Below, piece by piece: positions 29,667 to 39,574 of a stretch of DNA of 64,000 nucleotides; the first letter of the stretch is position 1, and each line of letters opens with the position of its first letter. This stretch comes from Winogradskyella immobilis (GTDB lineage: Bacteria; Bacteroidota; Bacteroidia; Flavobacteriales; Flavobacteriaceae): assembly GCF_021887715.1 (NCBI RefSeq), contig NZ_JAIQXX010000006.1, positions 62,001 to 126,000 of the forward strand. The letters are read 5' to 3'. A model generated the notes under the pieces. That model worked only from the letters and a program-made list of their open reading frames with translations. It was not told the origin of the DNA and did not search any database. Both the position numbers and the translations under genes were made by a program.

Positions 29667-30209
29667 ATGAAAAGAATATTGACCCAGGCCTTGATGTTCC
29701 TAGTATCTTTGTTTATGTCAACTCTTTATGCACAACAGGATAAGTTTATCGAGGAATATATAGAACGATTGGAAAACTCAAAAAAATATCTAATCCTTGT
29801 AGCGGAAACAATGCCAGAAGATAAATATGGTTTTAAAGCAACCTCTGAATCAATGAGTTTTGCAGAAAACTTAATGCATATTGGTTGGGCAATGGATTGG
29901 CATAGTCAATCTTTAATGGGAGGACGTGATGCAAGAGATTGGAATACTGACAAAGAACTCAAAGTGGACAACAAATCAAAAAAAGAAATGATTGCCAAAA
30001 TTGATGAGACTTTTCACAAAACCATAGAGTTTATTTCAAGTTTTGATATAAATAAGCTTGAAGAAAGACTAGATTATTTTGGATCTAATAGAACAAAAAG
30101 ACAAGTTTTGTTATTGCTTGCAGACCACATTACTCATCATAGAGGACAAATGCTTGTTTATATGCGATTGAATGGGTTAAAACCACCGAGATATGTTTTG
30201 TATCAATAA
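29667..30209 (+). CDS. DinB family protein, exported
   Basis: A 180-residue four-helix bundle of the DinB/YfiT type. A signal peptide (cleavage near LYAQQ) is followed by the metal-binding histidines in NLMHIGWAMDWH and DHITHHRGQM. Such proteins are often metal-dependent thiol transferases or have unknown roles; the signal peptide makes this one periplasmic. Separate promoter likely. Confidence 0.85.
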   Translation: MKRILTQALMFLVSLFMSTLYAQQDKFIEEYIERLENSKKYLILVAETMPEDKYGFKATSESMSFAENLMHIGWAMDWHSQSLMGGRDARDWNTDKELKVDNKSKKEMIAKIDETFHKTIEFISSFDINKLEERLDYFGSNRTKRQVLLLLADHITHHRGQMLVYMRLNGLKPPRYVLYQ

Positions 30210-30284
30210 TCTTAATACAATCATTGCATAAATCACAAATTAACAGATGAATTGAAGGGAGAAAAAAAAGTTAAGCTCAATACC

Positions 30285-31193
30285 TTACTTTAAATCATTC
30301 ATAGGGAGTTGACTTTTATATTTTTCGGCAGCATATTCAAAACCATCTTGCCACCATTTTGTCATTAATTTTTTGCTAAATATTAATGAGTTTTCTGTAA
30401 GACTTGTCGGTGTATAATATAAATTCAATTTTGCATCTTTGGTTTTAGCCGCAAGCTTACCAATAGTAACATCACTTTTCTCTACTTGATTTAATAAATG
30501 TCCAAATAAATTAATCATTAAAGAAAATGGATTCTTACCCAGTATGCGTTGTTTATCCATTGTTTCTGCTTCTAAAACAATAGCATCTACTTCTGTTGCT
30601 CCACGCTGTATAGCTTCTCTAATAGGGACAACACAGCCCAAACCTCCATCAGCATACTCATGTCCATTGCGTTCTGCCAAAGACATAAATGGTATATAAT
30701 TACAAGATATCCAAATCCAATCGCAAAACTCTTCAAAAGTGCAATCGTTGATAGACTTATACTCTACCCGATTCATCGACAAGTTAGATACTGTAACAAC
30801 TACATCGTGTTTTTCTCGTTTTATTTTTTCGTATTCTTCTCGTGTAAAGTCTTTACATATCTTACGTTTTAAAGCTTTACTCTCTCCAAATGTTCGTTTT
30901 TTTCTAATAAACTGCCAGAGTGAATTCACAAAATCTATAGAGACATATTCGCGATCACCTTTTTTGCGTTGTACAAAAGGGCTGATACTAAAAATATCGT
31001 GTTGTTGCACATTGGTGAATATATTATAAAGCTTAGAAATATCGTTAACCGCTAAATGTGGTACTAATAAACTTCCTGTAGAGGTTCCTAAAAACATATC
31101 GTATTCACGACCTTCTTCTTGCATAAGGTATTGTGCTACTCCACCTGCAAAAGCTCCCTTACTTCCACCTCCTGAAATGACTAATGCTCGCAT
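30285..31193 (-). CDS. patatin-like phospholipase
   Basis: A 302-residue protein with the oxyanion motif GGGSKGAF near residue 8, nucleophile elbow GTSTG and the catalytic DGG motif (YADGGLG). It hydrolyses acyl esters of phospholipids. ATG at 31193 is preferred to an upstream start in the same frame (31253): it begins directly before the conserved RALVISGGG strand, and its A is shared with the stop codon of the upstream peptidase gene (TAATG), showing coupled translation. Confidence 0.9.
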   Translation of the reverse strand: MRALVISGGGSKGAFAGGVAQYLMQEEGREYDMFLGTSTGSLLVPHLAVNDISKLYNIFTNVQQHDIFSISPFVQRKKGDREYVSIDFVNSLWQFIRKKRTFGESKALKRKICKDFTREEYEKIKREKHDVVVTVSNLSMNRVEYKSINDCTFEEFCDWIWISCNYIPFMSLAERNGHEYADGGLGCVVPIREAIQRGATEVDAIVLEAETMDKQRILGKNPFSLMINLFGHLLNQVEKSDVTIGKLAAKTKDAKLNLYYTPTSLTENSLIFSKKLMTKWWQDGFEYAAEKYKSQLPMNDLK

Positions 31194-33211
31194 TATTGTT
31201 GATTTGCCTTTAGTTGTTCTAACATTTCTTTTGAAAACTTTACCAATTGCCAATTATGATGTGTTTTGGCATCTTCGAGATTATTTTGACATTCTGTATT
31301 ACATGCCTTTATGAGGTTTAAATACCTAAATGCATTCATACGTAATTCTGCATTATACTTTTTGTCTGTATAACTTAGCAATTCGTTATAAAGTGCTTCA
31401 TTTTTATCAGATTGGTACTCTAATGTGTTTAAATTTAAGACCAACCAAAGTAATCTTATGTTATAGTCGCTGAAGCCATACACTTCTTTCAATGTATTAA
31501 GGTATTTAGAGCGTTCTTCAGGAAAATTAACCCATAGATTATAGAGCGCATATTCTTTGGTTAAATAAGAATCATCCTTAATCAAACTTTCGTAATTAGG
31601 CTTTAAATCTAAAGGAATATCAACAACATATTGAGCAATGGCTTGGCGTACTTTTAAAGTGCTTTTAAACGTGTTGTTAGTTACTAATTGCGGAGCTTGA
31701 GAGATTACTTTAATTTTAGCTTCATCCGAAGCATAGTACTTCAAATAATCTGTGCATTTTGATGTTTTTGCTTCGCAATCAATAATAATATATTCATTTA
31801 TAAACACGGATTGTTGTTTTAAAAGCATAATAGCGTCATCAAACGGAAATTCTTTAGCTATGATCCATTTATTGACAAAACTCTCTAAATTGCCTTCAAA
31901 TAGCACTGCAACTTCATTTATAAAATCATTAGTCTCTGCATTAGAAAATTGATATTTCTCTAAATAATTCTTTACTGCTTGCCGATAAATATCTGCTCCA
32001 ACCTTTTCTCGTAATGCATGCAAAACCCATGCGCCACGTTGGTAAAACGTAAGACTGCTTGATTTAGGGTTCAATAAAGATGTGCCTTGCCCTGCCAAAT
32101 CTTGACGTGCTAAATCTTGTGCGGATTTGTATAATTCAAAAAAGTAATAATCGCCTCCAAAAATATTACCTTCTGCCAGCAGCGCATAATAGGTAGCAAA
32201 GCCTTCTTGCAGCCAATGGTGTTCACCAGATTTAGCAGTTACCAAATCACCAAACCATTGATGTGCTAACTCGTGTGCATTAACATTAACATAGTTTTTA
32301 TCATTAAAACCTGTAGAATCGACGACAAAGGCATCAGAAAAAATAGTGAGACTTGTGTTTTCCATACCTGCATACAAAAAATCATGCACTGGCACTTGTT
32401 TGTAGTTTTGCCAAGGATACTCAAATCCGATTTCTGTTTCTAAAAAATCGAACATTCGTTTTGAGTAACGATATGTCGATTCTACTTTTAAGGAATCTTC
32501 TGGGTAATAATATAATTCTAGCGGAATACCACTTTTTGAAGTTTCAACTCTCTTATTGTATTTACCAATTGCCAAAGCTACCAAATAACTAGGCATCGGT
32601 TTTTCCATATCGTAACGCCATGTTATTGTTGAATCGTTTATTTGTTTATCTATAAGCTTTCCATTTGCTATAACTTCATAATCAATATCGTAAGTAATCG
32701 ATATATTAAATTCCATTTTTTCATTAACATCATCAATACTTGGCAGCCAATTGCTTGTGTATTTTCCTTGACCTTGCGTCCAGATACTCCAATCGTTATC
32801 TCGTTTTAAAAAATAAAGTGCTTTTTTAGGATTCGACACATAATCAAACTTAACTTTGTATCCTTGATTTTCAACAAAATCATAAATTACAAATATTCTA
32901 TCATCTTCAAAACCTACTTCTATATCGGAATCCCATCTATTATCAATATCTTTTAATTTTTTATTTTTAAGTTCGACAGCAGTATAGGAAATAGAAGGGT
33001 TTGTAATTATAGTAATATTTTTTGCATCAATAAATATAGTGTCAACCTTTGTCTTAACATAAAAATCTACAGCATAATTCCCTTTAACTAAAGACGAATC
33101 AGTAGAAAACTTAATTTCTGCTTCCAACTTTAAAAAATCAACAAATTCCGTCTGTTGACCGTTTACAGAACAGGCAAAAGCTGACATTAGAAAGAAAAGG
33201 ATATATTTCAT
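31193..33211 (-). CDS. M1 family metallopeptidase (aminopeptidase)
   Basis: A 672-residue exported enzyme with signal peptide (cleavage near CSVNGQ). The zinc site is complete: HELAHQWFG, then WLQEGFATYY 18 residues later. The exopeptidase motif appears as AGMENTS. The C-terminal 200 residues are helical. Likely a periplasmic or surface aminopeptidase. It is followed by the patatin gene with a 1-nt overlap and is divergent from recG. Confidence 0.93.
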   Translation of the reverse strand: MKYILFFLMSAFACSVNGQQTEFVDFLKLEAEIKFSTDSSLVKGNYAVDFYVKTKVDTIFIDAKNITIITNPSISYTAVELKNKKLKDIDNRWDSDIEVGFEDDRIFVIYDFVENQGYKVKFDYVSNPKKALYFLKRDNDWSIWTQGQGKYTSNWLPSIDDVNEKMEFNISITYDIDYEVIANGKLIDKQINDSTITWRYDMEKPMPSYLVALAIGKYNKRVETSKSGIPLELYYYPEDSLKVESTYRYSKRMFDFLETEIGFEYPWQNYKQVPVHDFLYAGMENTSLTIFSDAFVVDSTGFNDKNYVNVNAHELAHQWFGDLVTAKSGEHHWLQEGFATYYALLAEGNIFGGDYYFFELYKSAQDLARQDLAGQGTSLLNPKSSSLTFYQRGAWVLHALREKVGADIYRQAVKNYLEKYQFSNAETNDFINEVAVLFEGNLESFVNKWIIAKEFPFDDAIMLLKQQSVFINEYIIIDCEAKTSKCTDYLKYYASDEAKIKVISQAPQLVTNNTFKSTLKVRQAIAQYVVDIPLDLKPNYESLIKDDSYLTKEYALYNLWVNFPEERSKYLNTLKEVYGFSDYNIRLLWLVLNLNTLEYQSDKNEALYNELLSYTDKKYNAELRMNAFRYLNLIKACNTECQNNLEDAKTHHNWQLVKFSKEMLEQLKANQQ

Positions 33212-33314
33212 AAACTACACTAAAACAAGAATAACGCCAAAATACGACTTCTTAATATAAAATAGATGGCAAAATGAGATTCCTGTTTTCAAAGGAATTA
33301 ATTAAATTCGCTTT

Positions 33315-35849
33315 ATGAGCGTAAACCTACAAACTCCTATTGACTATTTAAAAGGTGTCGGCCCTAACCGTGCTGATTTGTTGCGCTCAGAACTTGGTAT
33401 CCACACCTACCAAGATCTTATCAACTTGTTTCCAAATCGCTATATAGACCGAACTAAATACTACAAGATTTCTGAGTTACAACGTAATAACGCTGAAATT
33501 CAAGTTATCGGTGTCATCACAGGTTTTAAAGAAGTAGCACAAAAACGTGGCAAGCGCTTAGTTGCAACATTTAAAGATGATACAGGCACTATGGAACTGG
33601 TTTGGTTTAGAGGTCAAAAATGGATTAGAGAAAGTCTAAAAACCAATATACCGTATGTTATTTTTGGTCGTGCCAACTGGTTTAATGGCAAATACAATAT
33701 GCCTCATCCAGAATTAGAGTTGCAAAGTGAACATGAAAACAATCTTCGTTCTGCAATGCAAGCCATATATCCGTCTACAGAAAAACTAAACAATAAAGGA
33801 ATTACCAACCGAGTTGTTACTAAAATAATGCAACAACTCTTTATTGAAACTAAGGGCAACTATACAGAAACACTTTCTGAAAATATAAAAAACGAATTAA
33901 AGCTAATTTCTAAATCTGAAGCGTTATTTAATGTTCATTTTCCTAAAACTCCAGAACTATTAGCACGCGCACAATTTCGATTAAAATTTGAAGAATTATT
34001 CTACATACAATTACAATTAATTCTGAAAAATTTAATCCATAAATCTAAAATTAAAGGCTTTCCTTTTGAAAAAGTAAGCACCTATTTTAACACCTTTTTT
34101 TCAGAGCATTTACCGTTTGAATTAACCAAGGCACAGAAACGTGTTTTAAAAGAAATTAGAACAGATTTAGGAAGTAATGCCCAGATGAATCGCCTTTTAC
34201 AAGGAGATGTAGGTTCAGGAAAGACCATAGTAGCCTTTATGTCAATGCTCATGGCGCTTGACAACGGTTTTCAAGCATGCTTAATGGCGCCAACTGAAAT
34301 TTTGTCAGTTCAACATTATAATGGATTATATGAGTTATGTAAATTACTAAATATCAATATATCAATATTAACAGGGTCAAGTAAAGCTTCAGAACGAAAA
34401 GAAATTCATAAAAATCTTGAAAATGGCGAATTACAACTCTTAATTGGCACACATGCCTTACTTGAAGATAAGGTGAAATTCAAAAATTTAGGGCTTGCAA
34501 TTATTGATGAGCAGCACCGTTTTGGAGTCGCACAACGAAGTAAACTTTGGAAGAAAGGCCCACCTCAATCCTCCCAAAGGGAGGATGCAAAAACCGTTCG
34601 CAGAAAATATATGACAGCGCGTCCATCTACATATAATTTGATGAAACAATTCCAGCATGAAAATAAAAAAAATAGCACTGAGTCAGAACGCATTTTATGG
34701 GAGGTATTAAGGGCTAAAAAAATAGGCTACAAATTTAGAAGACAACATATAATTGATGAATTTATTGTAGATTTTATTTGTTTAGAGAAAAATCTAATCA
34801 TAGAAGTTGATGGAGATTATCATAATACTAAAGAACAACAACAAATCGATGAGTTAAGAACTATTATCTTAAATGAAATAGGGTTTAATGTCATACGTTT
34901 TAAAAATAGTCAAGTAATAGGAAATATTGATAATGTATTAAATCAAATTGAGAGCCAATTAAAAAGTCTCCCCTCTGGGGAGATTAGTGGGGCTACGCCT
35001 CCACACATCTTAGTTATGACAGCTACTCCTATTCCAAGAACCTTAGCCATGTCTGTTTATGGCGATTTAGATATCTCCGTAATTGATGAATTACCAGCTG
35101 GTCGGAAACCGATAAAAACAGTTCATCGCTATGATAATAATCGTCTTAATGTCTTTAAATTTATAAGGGATGAAATTAAATTAGGTCGACAAGTATATGT
35201 TGTTTACCCATTAATTCAAGAAAGTGAATCTATGGATTATAAAGATCTTATGGATGGCTATGAAAGCATTGTTAGAGACTTTCCTATGCCAGATTACCAA
35301 ATTTCTATTGTCCATGGAAAAATGAAACCCGCTGACAAAGATTACGAGATGCAGCGTTTTATAAAAGGTGAAACACAAATTATGGTCGCTACAACCGTTA
35401 TTGAAGTTGGTGTTAATGTGCCCAATGCCTCAGTAATGATTATAGAAAGTGCAGAACGATTTGGATTATCTCAATTACACCAATTACGCGGACGTGTTGG
35501 TCGTGGTGCTGAACAGAGTTATTGCATACTTATGACGAGTCATAAATTGAGTAATGATAGTAAAACACGATTAGAAACGATGGTACGTACTAACGATGGT
35601 TTTGAGATTGCTGAAGTCGATTTAAGATTACGTGGGCCAGGTGATATTATGGGCACACAACAAAGTGGTGTTTTAAACCTTAAAATAGCGGATATCGTAA
35701 AAGACAAAGATATTTTGAAATTGGCAAGGCACCATGCCAAAACTGTGCTTAAATTAGATCCTACACTTGTTTCACTTGACCATAAAGTTATTTTAGACAC
35801 TTATAGGCAAATGAGTAAGTACAAAAACATATGGAATTACATAAGCTAG
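33315..35849 (+). CDS. recG: ATP-dependent DNA helicase RecG with in-frame DUF559 endonuclease insertion
   Basis: An 844-residue chain. The wedge/OB domain (residues 1-180) and helicase motifs are intact: Walker A GDVGSGKT, DEQHRFG, TATPIPRT, GRVGRG. RecG remodels stalled forks and Holliday junctions. Between DEQH and TAT, residues 416-561 are foreign. They contain a DUF559 domain: SERILWEVLR (457-466), KFRRQ, VDF (Asp486) and IEVDGDYH (Glu497, Asp499), with catalytic residues present. Removing 146 residues leaves 698, the normal flavobacterial length. There is no stop or frameshift. The insertion falls in a surface loop of helicase domain 1, so function may survive. No intein splice residues are seen. 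Confidence 0.95.
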   Translation: MSVNLQTPIDYLKGVGPNRADLLRSELGIHTYQDLINLFPNRYIDRTKYYKISELQRNNAEIQVIGVITGFKEVAQKRGKRLVATFKDDTGTMELVWFRGQKWIRESLKTNIPYVIFGRANWFNGKYNMPHPELELQSEHENNLRSAMQAIYPSTEKLNNKGITNRVVTKIMQQLFIETKGNYTETLSENIKNELKLISKSEALFNVHFPKTPELLARAQFRLKFEELFYIQLQLILKNLIHKSKIKGFPFEKVSTYFNTFFSEHLPFELTKAQKRVLKEIRTDLGSNAQMNRLLQGDVGSGKTIVAFMSMLMALDNGFQACLMAPTEILSVQHYNGLYELCKLLNINISILTGSSKASERKEIHKNLENGELQLLIGTHALLEDKVKFKNLGLAIIDEQHRFGVAQRSKLWKKGPPQSSQREDAKTVRRKYMTARPSTYNLMKQFQHENKKNSTESERILWEVLRAKKIGYKFRRQHIIDEFIVDFICLEKNLIIEVDGDYHNTKEQQQIDELRTIILNEIGFNVIRFKNSQVIGNIDNVLNQIESQLKSLPSGEISGATPPHILVMTATPIPRTLAMSVYGDLDISVIDELPAGRKPIKTVHRYDNNRLNVFKFIRDEIKLGRQVYVVYPLIQESESMDYKDLMDGYESIVRDFPMPDYQISIVHGKMKPADKDYEMQRFIKGETQIMVATTVIEVGVNVPNASVMIIESAERFGLSQLHQLRGRVGRGAEQSYCILMTSHKLSNDSKTRLETMVRTNDGFEIAEVDLRLRGPGDIMGTQQSGVLNLKIADIVKDKDILKLARHHAKTVLKLDPTLVSLDHKVILDTYRQMSKYKNIWNYIS
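34568..34586. repeat. left palindrome of the recG insertion
   Basis: ATCCTCCC / GGGAGGAT, a perfect 8-bp inverted repeat with an AAA loop, translated in the RecG frame as SSQRED. Confidence 0.8.
34967..34983. repeat. right palindrome of the recG insertion
   Basis: TCTCCCC / GGGGAGA, a perfect 7-bp inverted repeat with a TCT loop, translated as LPSGEI. In inverse orientation it resembles the left palindrome. Confidence 0.8.
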
Positions 35850-35869
35850 GTCGAGTATTGGTTACAAAC

Positions 35870-35902
35870 AAAAAACAGTCAAGAAGTTCTTGACTGTTTT
35901 TT
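35870..35902. terminator. bidirectional terminator between recG and the ABC/M1 gene
   Basis: Stem ACAGTCAAG / CTTGACTGT, preceded by six A and followed by six T, lies between two convergent genes, so it can end transcripts on both strands. Confidence 0.85.
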
Positions 35903-35915
35903 GCTTTATTTTTCT

Positions 35916-38900
35916 CTATAGTTCTTTTCTATTATCCTCGGAATTAATATCAATTAACTTATTGAATGGATCGACACCAACCTCAACAGGCTTCTCTTCT
36001 ACAATAATTTTAATCGTATTATTAATTTGAGTGATTTTGTGTTTCTTAAGGTATGCTACATCTTTTTTACCATCTTCATTTTCATAAAAAACGCCTATAT
36101 CTATATAATCCACTAATGGCAATGATTCTTTAGCCTCTTCCATCTCGTCGGTTTTATATGATAATGAACTATCAGGTTCATCAAAATAAGAACGCTTTCC
36201 TTGATCGTTATTACGATATTTACTAACTAAGAACTCTATTTCAACTTCATACTTTCCATCTTCAGTTTCTTCAAAGCTTGTATTGACCACTTCATTATCA
36301 TATAATGTTACGGTTTCAAACATATCTTTAATAACATATTGCAATGAATCTGGTGTCGCTTCTCTTAAATAATCCACCATTTCAATTGATGTCGTATACG
36401 GTGGTTCTTGAAACTTAACTTTTTCTACATATTTACTCAACGCATTATTTAAACTTTCTTCACCAATATAATCACTTAATGCATAAAAGATTAAAGATCC
36501 TTTTTGGTAGCGAATATAACCTTGACCATCGTTATACATTAAAGCATTTTCACGTTTACGTTCAAAAGTTCTACTGCGCAAATAACGATCTAACGCATCT
36601 TTTAAAAAAACACGCATTTTATTACTACCGTGTTTAGCTTCTAATACTTTAAGAGATACATACTCTGATAAACTTTCAGATAGCATTGTCGCACCTAAAA
36701 CATCAGCACCAATGACTTGATGCGCCCACCATTGATGCGCAATTTCGTGCGCTGTTACAGAATATGGATAGTCTACTCCTCCTTCTTCTGAATCATCCAC
36801 ATCTGCAATAAAACCAATAGTTTCTGAAAATGGAATGGTATTAGGAAACGACTGTGCAAAAGAGCCTGCTGTACGAGGAAATTCAATAATTCTGGCTTGA
36901 CGATGTTGATAATCGCTAAATGCATTTTCACTGTATTTTATAGCATCCTTCATGCCTGCCATCATACGGTCTAAATTATAAGCATGTGCTTTGTGATAGT
37001 AAATTTCATAATTAATACCATCTGATTCTTCTCGTTTCACCTCATACCTTGCGGAGTTATAAGCATAAAAGTTTAAGATTTTACTATCCATTTTGTAATG
37101 AAAATAACGTCTACCATCTTCAATCCATTCTTTTTGCAAATAGCCAGGAGCTATAGCTATTTGATCTTCAGAAGTACTTACTACCGTTTCAAAATCTATC
37201 CAATCTGCATCTTTAGATATATATGTATTTCCTAAAGCTGTAGAATCTGATGGATGTGGACGCAATTTATTAGGTGGTAAATCATATTTTTCTCTTGTTT
37301 TATTATCTCTTAACTCTCTTCCTGGTCCATAACCAAAAGAAGGAAAGGCTCCATTATTAATAAATGTTCCATTACTTACAACTGGCGAAAATCTTCTAAA
37401 AAATGTATTTTCCATGCTCTTTGCCGTAAAAGACATTATTAAACTATCTCCTGGTAATAACTCTTGATCTAATTTGTAGATATGAAAATTGAATACGGTA
37501 TCCTTAGACACTAATTGATGTGATCTATTAAAATCTATAGTACTTCGTTCTGTATTATAGTTTACAAACAAACTATCAATCGATTCATTAGTTTTATTTA
37601 CCATAGTAAAATTCCCATCTGCATTATAGCTTAATTCATTTGGAAAAATATTCATATTCGCATTAACTGCTACGATACGCGGTTGCGCTACGTTTTCAAA
37701 CTTTTTATATGTTTTCTCCCAATCGACACGTAATTGCTCATTCTCCTTAGCAGATCTCCTTGGGTTAGCTATATTGTTTTCATAATAAATTCTATATCCC
37801 AAGCCTATAAAAGCGATTAATACTACTGAAAAACCTAAAACTGTATTTTTTGTTATTCGAGATTTAGCAATCTGCAAACGTTCTTTAAATGAACTAGGAA
37901 TACCTCTTACCCATAACAACCTTGTTAGTATTAAAAATAATATGCCATTTAGCAACCAATAAAATTTATAGATTAAATACAATCCAAACGATTGTCCATA
38001 TCCATTCATATCAGAATAGCTATAGAAAGGTCCTCTATTATATTTAAAAATATTTTGTTCAATACCTAAAGCACTTAAGAAATCTATACCTATAAATATT
38101 GCCAACATTATAAATAATCCTAGATATGCATTACGGACTAAGGTTTGAATAAATAGTGCTAATAATGTCCAGATTAAATAGTTTATAAAATTTAGAATAT
38201 ATAACTCAAACATATAATGTCCAATTTCAAAGTCATAAAAACCACTGTACATTTGATAGATAACACCTGTGAGCATCACTAATGTTAATAGCAGAAATTG
38301 CATTTTTATTAGCGCTATTAATTTTGACACAAACAACGTCCAGTTAGGTATCGCAGTGCCATCTACAATATGTGACATATTTGCTATACGTGAACGATGC
38401 ACTAGCATACCTGCATATAGAAATGTGCTTATAACTATAAAAAGCCCAAGAACGTCTTCGCTTTGAAGCATTTTCCAAGTCATAGGTAAAGTATCTGTAC
38501 CAAAAAATGATCCTGAAAAACTTAATTCTGAAAATAAAGCGAAAACTGCAATTACAACTATGAATATAAAAATGGGATTTAAAATGATGTATTTAAAATC
38601 TACATTAGATAATTTCCAAGTTGTTTTTAGATTCTGAAAAAATGAAAAATCGAAACTTACTTTAGGTAAATCAATCTTTGTTAAGCCACCAAAGTTGTTT
38701 TTAGTTACACGTTCTCCTTTTTTCTTCTTGAAACTAAAACTAATTGCATTTTGATCGAACCTAAAATACTTATAGACAAATCCGAATATTATTACGCTAA
38801 TGCTTAACCAAAATAAACGGTTATATAGTATAACTTTTCCGAAAGGCAATAAAAATGTATTTCGTTCAGCGGGAGTCCAATACCTTGTGTAATAATTTGA

Positions 38901-39557
38901 AGCAGAGCCACCAAATGGATTTAATATAGCGTCTAACATTCTATAATCGTCGCCAGATAAAATATCATTAAGCAATCCCGAAATTAGCAGCAACCCTATT
39001 ACTGTAAAAAACCCAGCAATAATGCTTCTTGTAAAAGTTACCATAGCAAATACTATAGATCCAAAAAGCAATGCATTAGGCAATAAGTAAATAAAATATA
39101 TATGGAAATAGGTTTTAATATGCAATGGCCCAACAATATCTGTATTTGTTCCTGGAAAACGAAAGCCTATAATTAAGCCTAAACCTATTAATAGTATTAT
39201 AAATGAAACTATAACTAAAGCACTTAAAAATTTTGCAAATAAGTAATTCGTCTTCGTAAATGGATAGGAATACATAATGGTATGCATTTCGCTTTTATAA
39301 TCCCTATTGATTGCTACGCCAATTATTGATGGAAATAATATAAGCATAATAACAAGCATAGCATTGAACATCTCAAAAATTTCAATTGCAGAATTCGCAA
39401 TTCTAGTTGACCCTGTCGTCGTTGTTATATTATCAAATAATCCAGCACTAGAAGAAGATATTAATATTGGAAAAATGAAAAATATTGCTGCATATATATA
39501 AAATATTGGCCGTCTTAACCAATACCTCATTTCATATTTAAATATTGTTAAAAACAT
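35916..39557 (-). CDS. ABC transporter permease fused to M1 aminopeptidase
   Basis: A 1213-residue membrane protein. Residues 1-570 contain about twelve hydrophobic segments of an ABC-2 type permease. From residue 650 follows an extracytoplasmic M1 peptidase domain with HEIAHQWWA and the SESLSEYVSLKVLE helix, where Glu replaces the usual spacing partner correctly. Such fusions occur throughout Bacteroidota. The matching ATPase gene ends 17 nt before this start, so the two form one transporter. Substrate unknown; export coupled to proteolysis is one idea. Confidence 0.88.
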   Translation of the reverse strand: MFLTIFKYEMRYWLRRPIFYIYAAIFFIFPILISSSSAGLFDNITTTTGSTRIANSAIEIFEMFNAMLVIMLILFPSIIGVAINRDYKSEMHTIMYSYPFTKTNYLFAKFLSALVIVSFIILLIGLGLIIGFRFPGTNTDIVGPLHIKTYFHIYFIYLLPNALLFGSIVFAMVTFTRSIIAGFFTVIGLLLISGLLNDILSGDDYRMLDAILNPFGGSASNYYTRYWTPAERNTFLLPFGKVILYNRLFWLSISVIIFGFVYKYFRFDQNAISFSFKKKKGERVTKNNFGGLTKIDLPKVSFDFSFFQNLKTTWKLSNVDFKYIILNPIFIFIVVIAVFALFSELSFSGSFFGTDTLPMTWKMLQSEDVLGLFIVISTFLYAGMLVHRSRIANMSHIVDGTAIPNWTLFVSKLIALIKMQFLLLTLVMLTGVIYQMYSGFYDFEIGHYMFELYILNFINYLIWTLLALFIQTLVRNAYLGLFIMLAIFIGIDFLSALGIEQNIFKYNRGPFYSYSDMNGYGQSFGLYLIYKFYWLLNGILFLILTRLLWVRGIPSSFKERLQIAKSRITKNTVLGFSVVLIAFIGLGYRIYYENNIANPRRSAKENEQLRVDWEKTYKKFENVAQPRIVAVNANMNIFPNELSYNADGNFTMVNKTNESIDSLFVNYNTERSTIDFNRSHQLVSKDTVFNFHIYKLDQELLPGDSLIMSFTAKSMENTFFRRFSPVVSNGTFINNGAFPSFGYGPGRELRDNKTREKYDLPPNKLRPHPSDSTALGNTYISKDADWIDFETVVSTSEDQIAIAPGYLQKEWIEDGRRYFHYKMDSKILNFYAYNSARYEVKREESDGINYEIYYHKAHAYNLDRMMAGMKDAIKYSENAFSDYQHRQARIIEFPRTAGSFAQSFPNTIPFSETIGFIADVDDSEEGGVDYPYSVTAHEIAHQWWAHQVIGADVLGATMLSESLSEYVSLKVLEAKHGSNKMRVFLKDALDRYLRSRTFERKRENALMYNDGQGYIRYQKGSLIFYALSDYIGEESLNNALSKYVEKVKFQEPPYTTSIEMVDYLREATPDSLQYVIKDMFETVTLYDNEVVNTSFEETEDGKYEVEIEFLVSKYRNNDQGKRSYFDEPDSSLSYKTDEMEEAKESLPLVDYIDIGVFYENEDGKKDVAYLKKHKITQINNTIKIIVEEKPVEVGVDPFNKLIDINSEDNRKEL

Positions 39558-39574
39558 ATAAAATTAGATTATGG

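Larger units (their letters stand above)
34560..34997 (+). mobile_element. palindrome-bounded DUF559 endonuclease element inside recG
   Basis: About 438 bp (146 codons, exact multiple of three) that disrupts an otherwise standard recG. The left end carries palindrome ATCCTCCC-AAA-GGGAGGAT (34568-34586) and the right end TCTCCCC-TCT-GGGGAGA (34967-34983). The outer sequences, CCCACCTCAATCCTCCC and the inverse of GGGGAGATTAGTGGGG, are imperfect inverted copies, so the ends behave like terminal inverted repeats. The cargo is the DUF559 nuclease. Exact edges are uncertain by several bases. Confidence 0.75.

Noticed and set aside
34560..34997. An intein in RecG
   Set aside because: No Cys/Ser at the left junction, no His-Asn at the right end and no +1 Cys/Ser/Thr; the nuclease is DUF559 and not a LAGLIDADG or HNH homing type.
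33315..35849. recG as a pseudogene or frameshifted gene
   Set aside because: The frame is open throughout, the insertion is exactly 146 codons, and all helicase motifs before and after it are normal.
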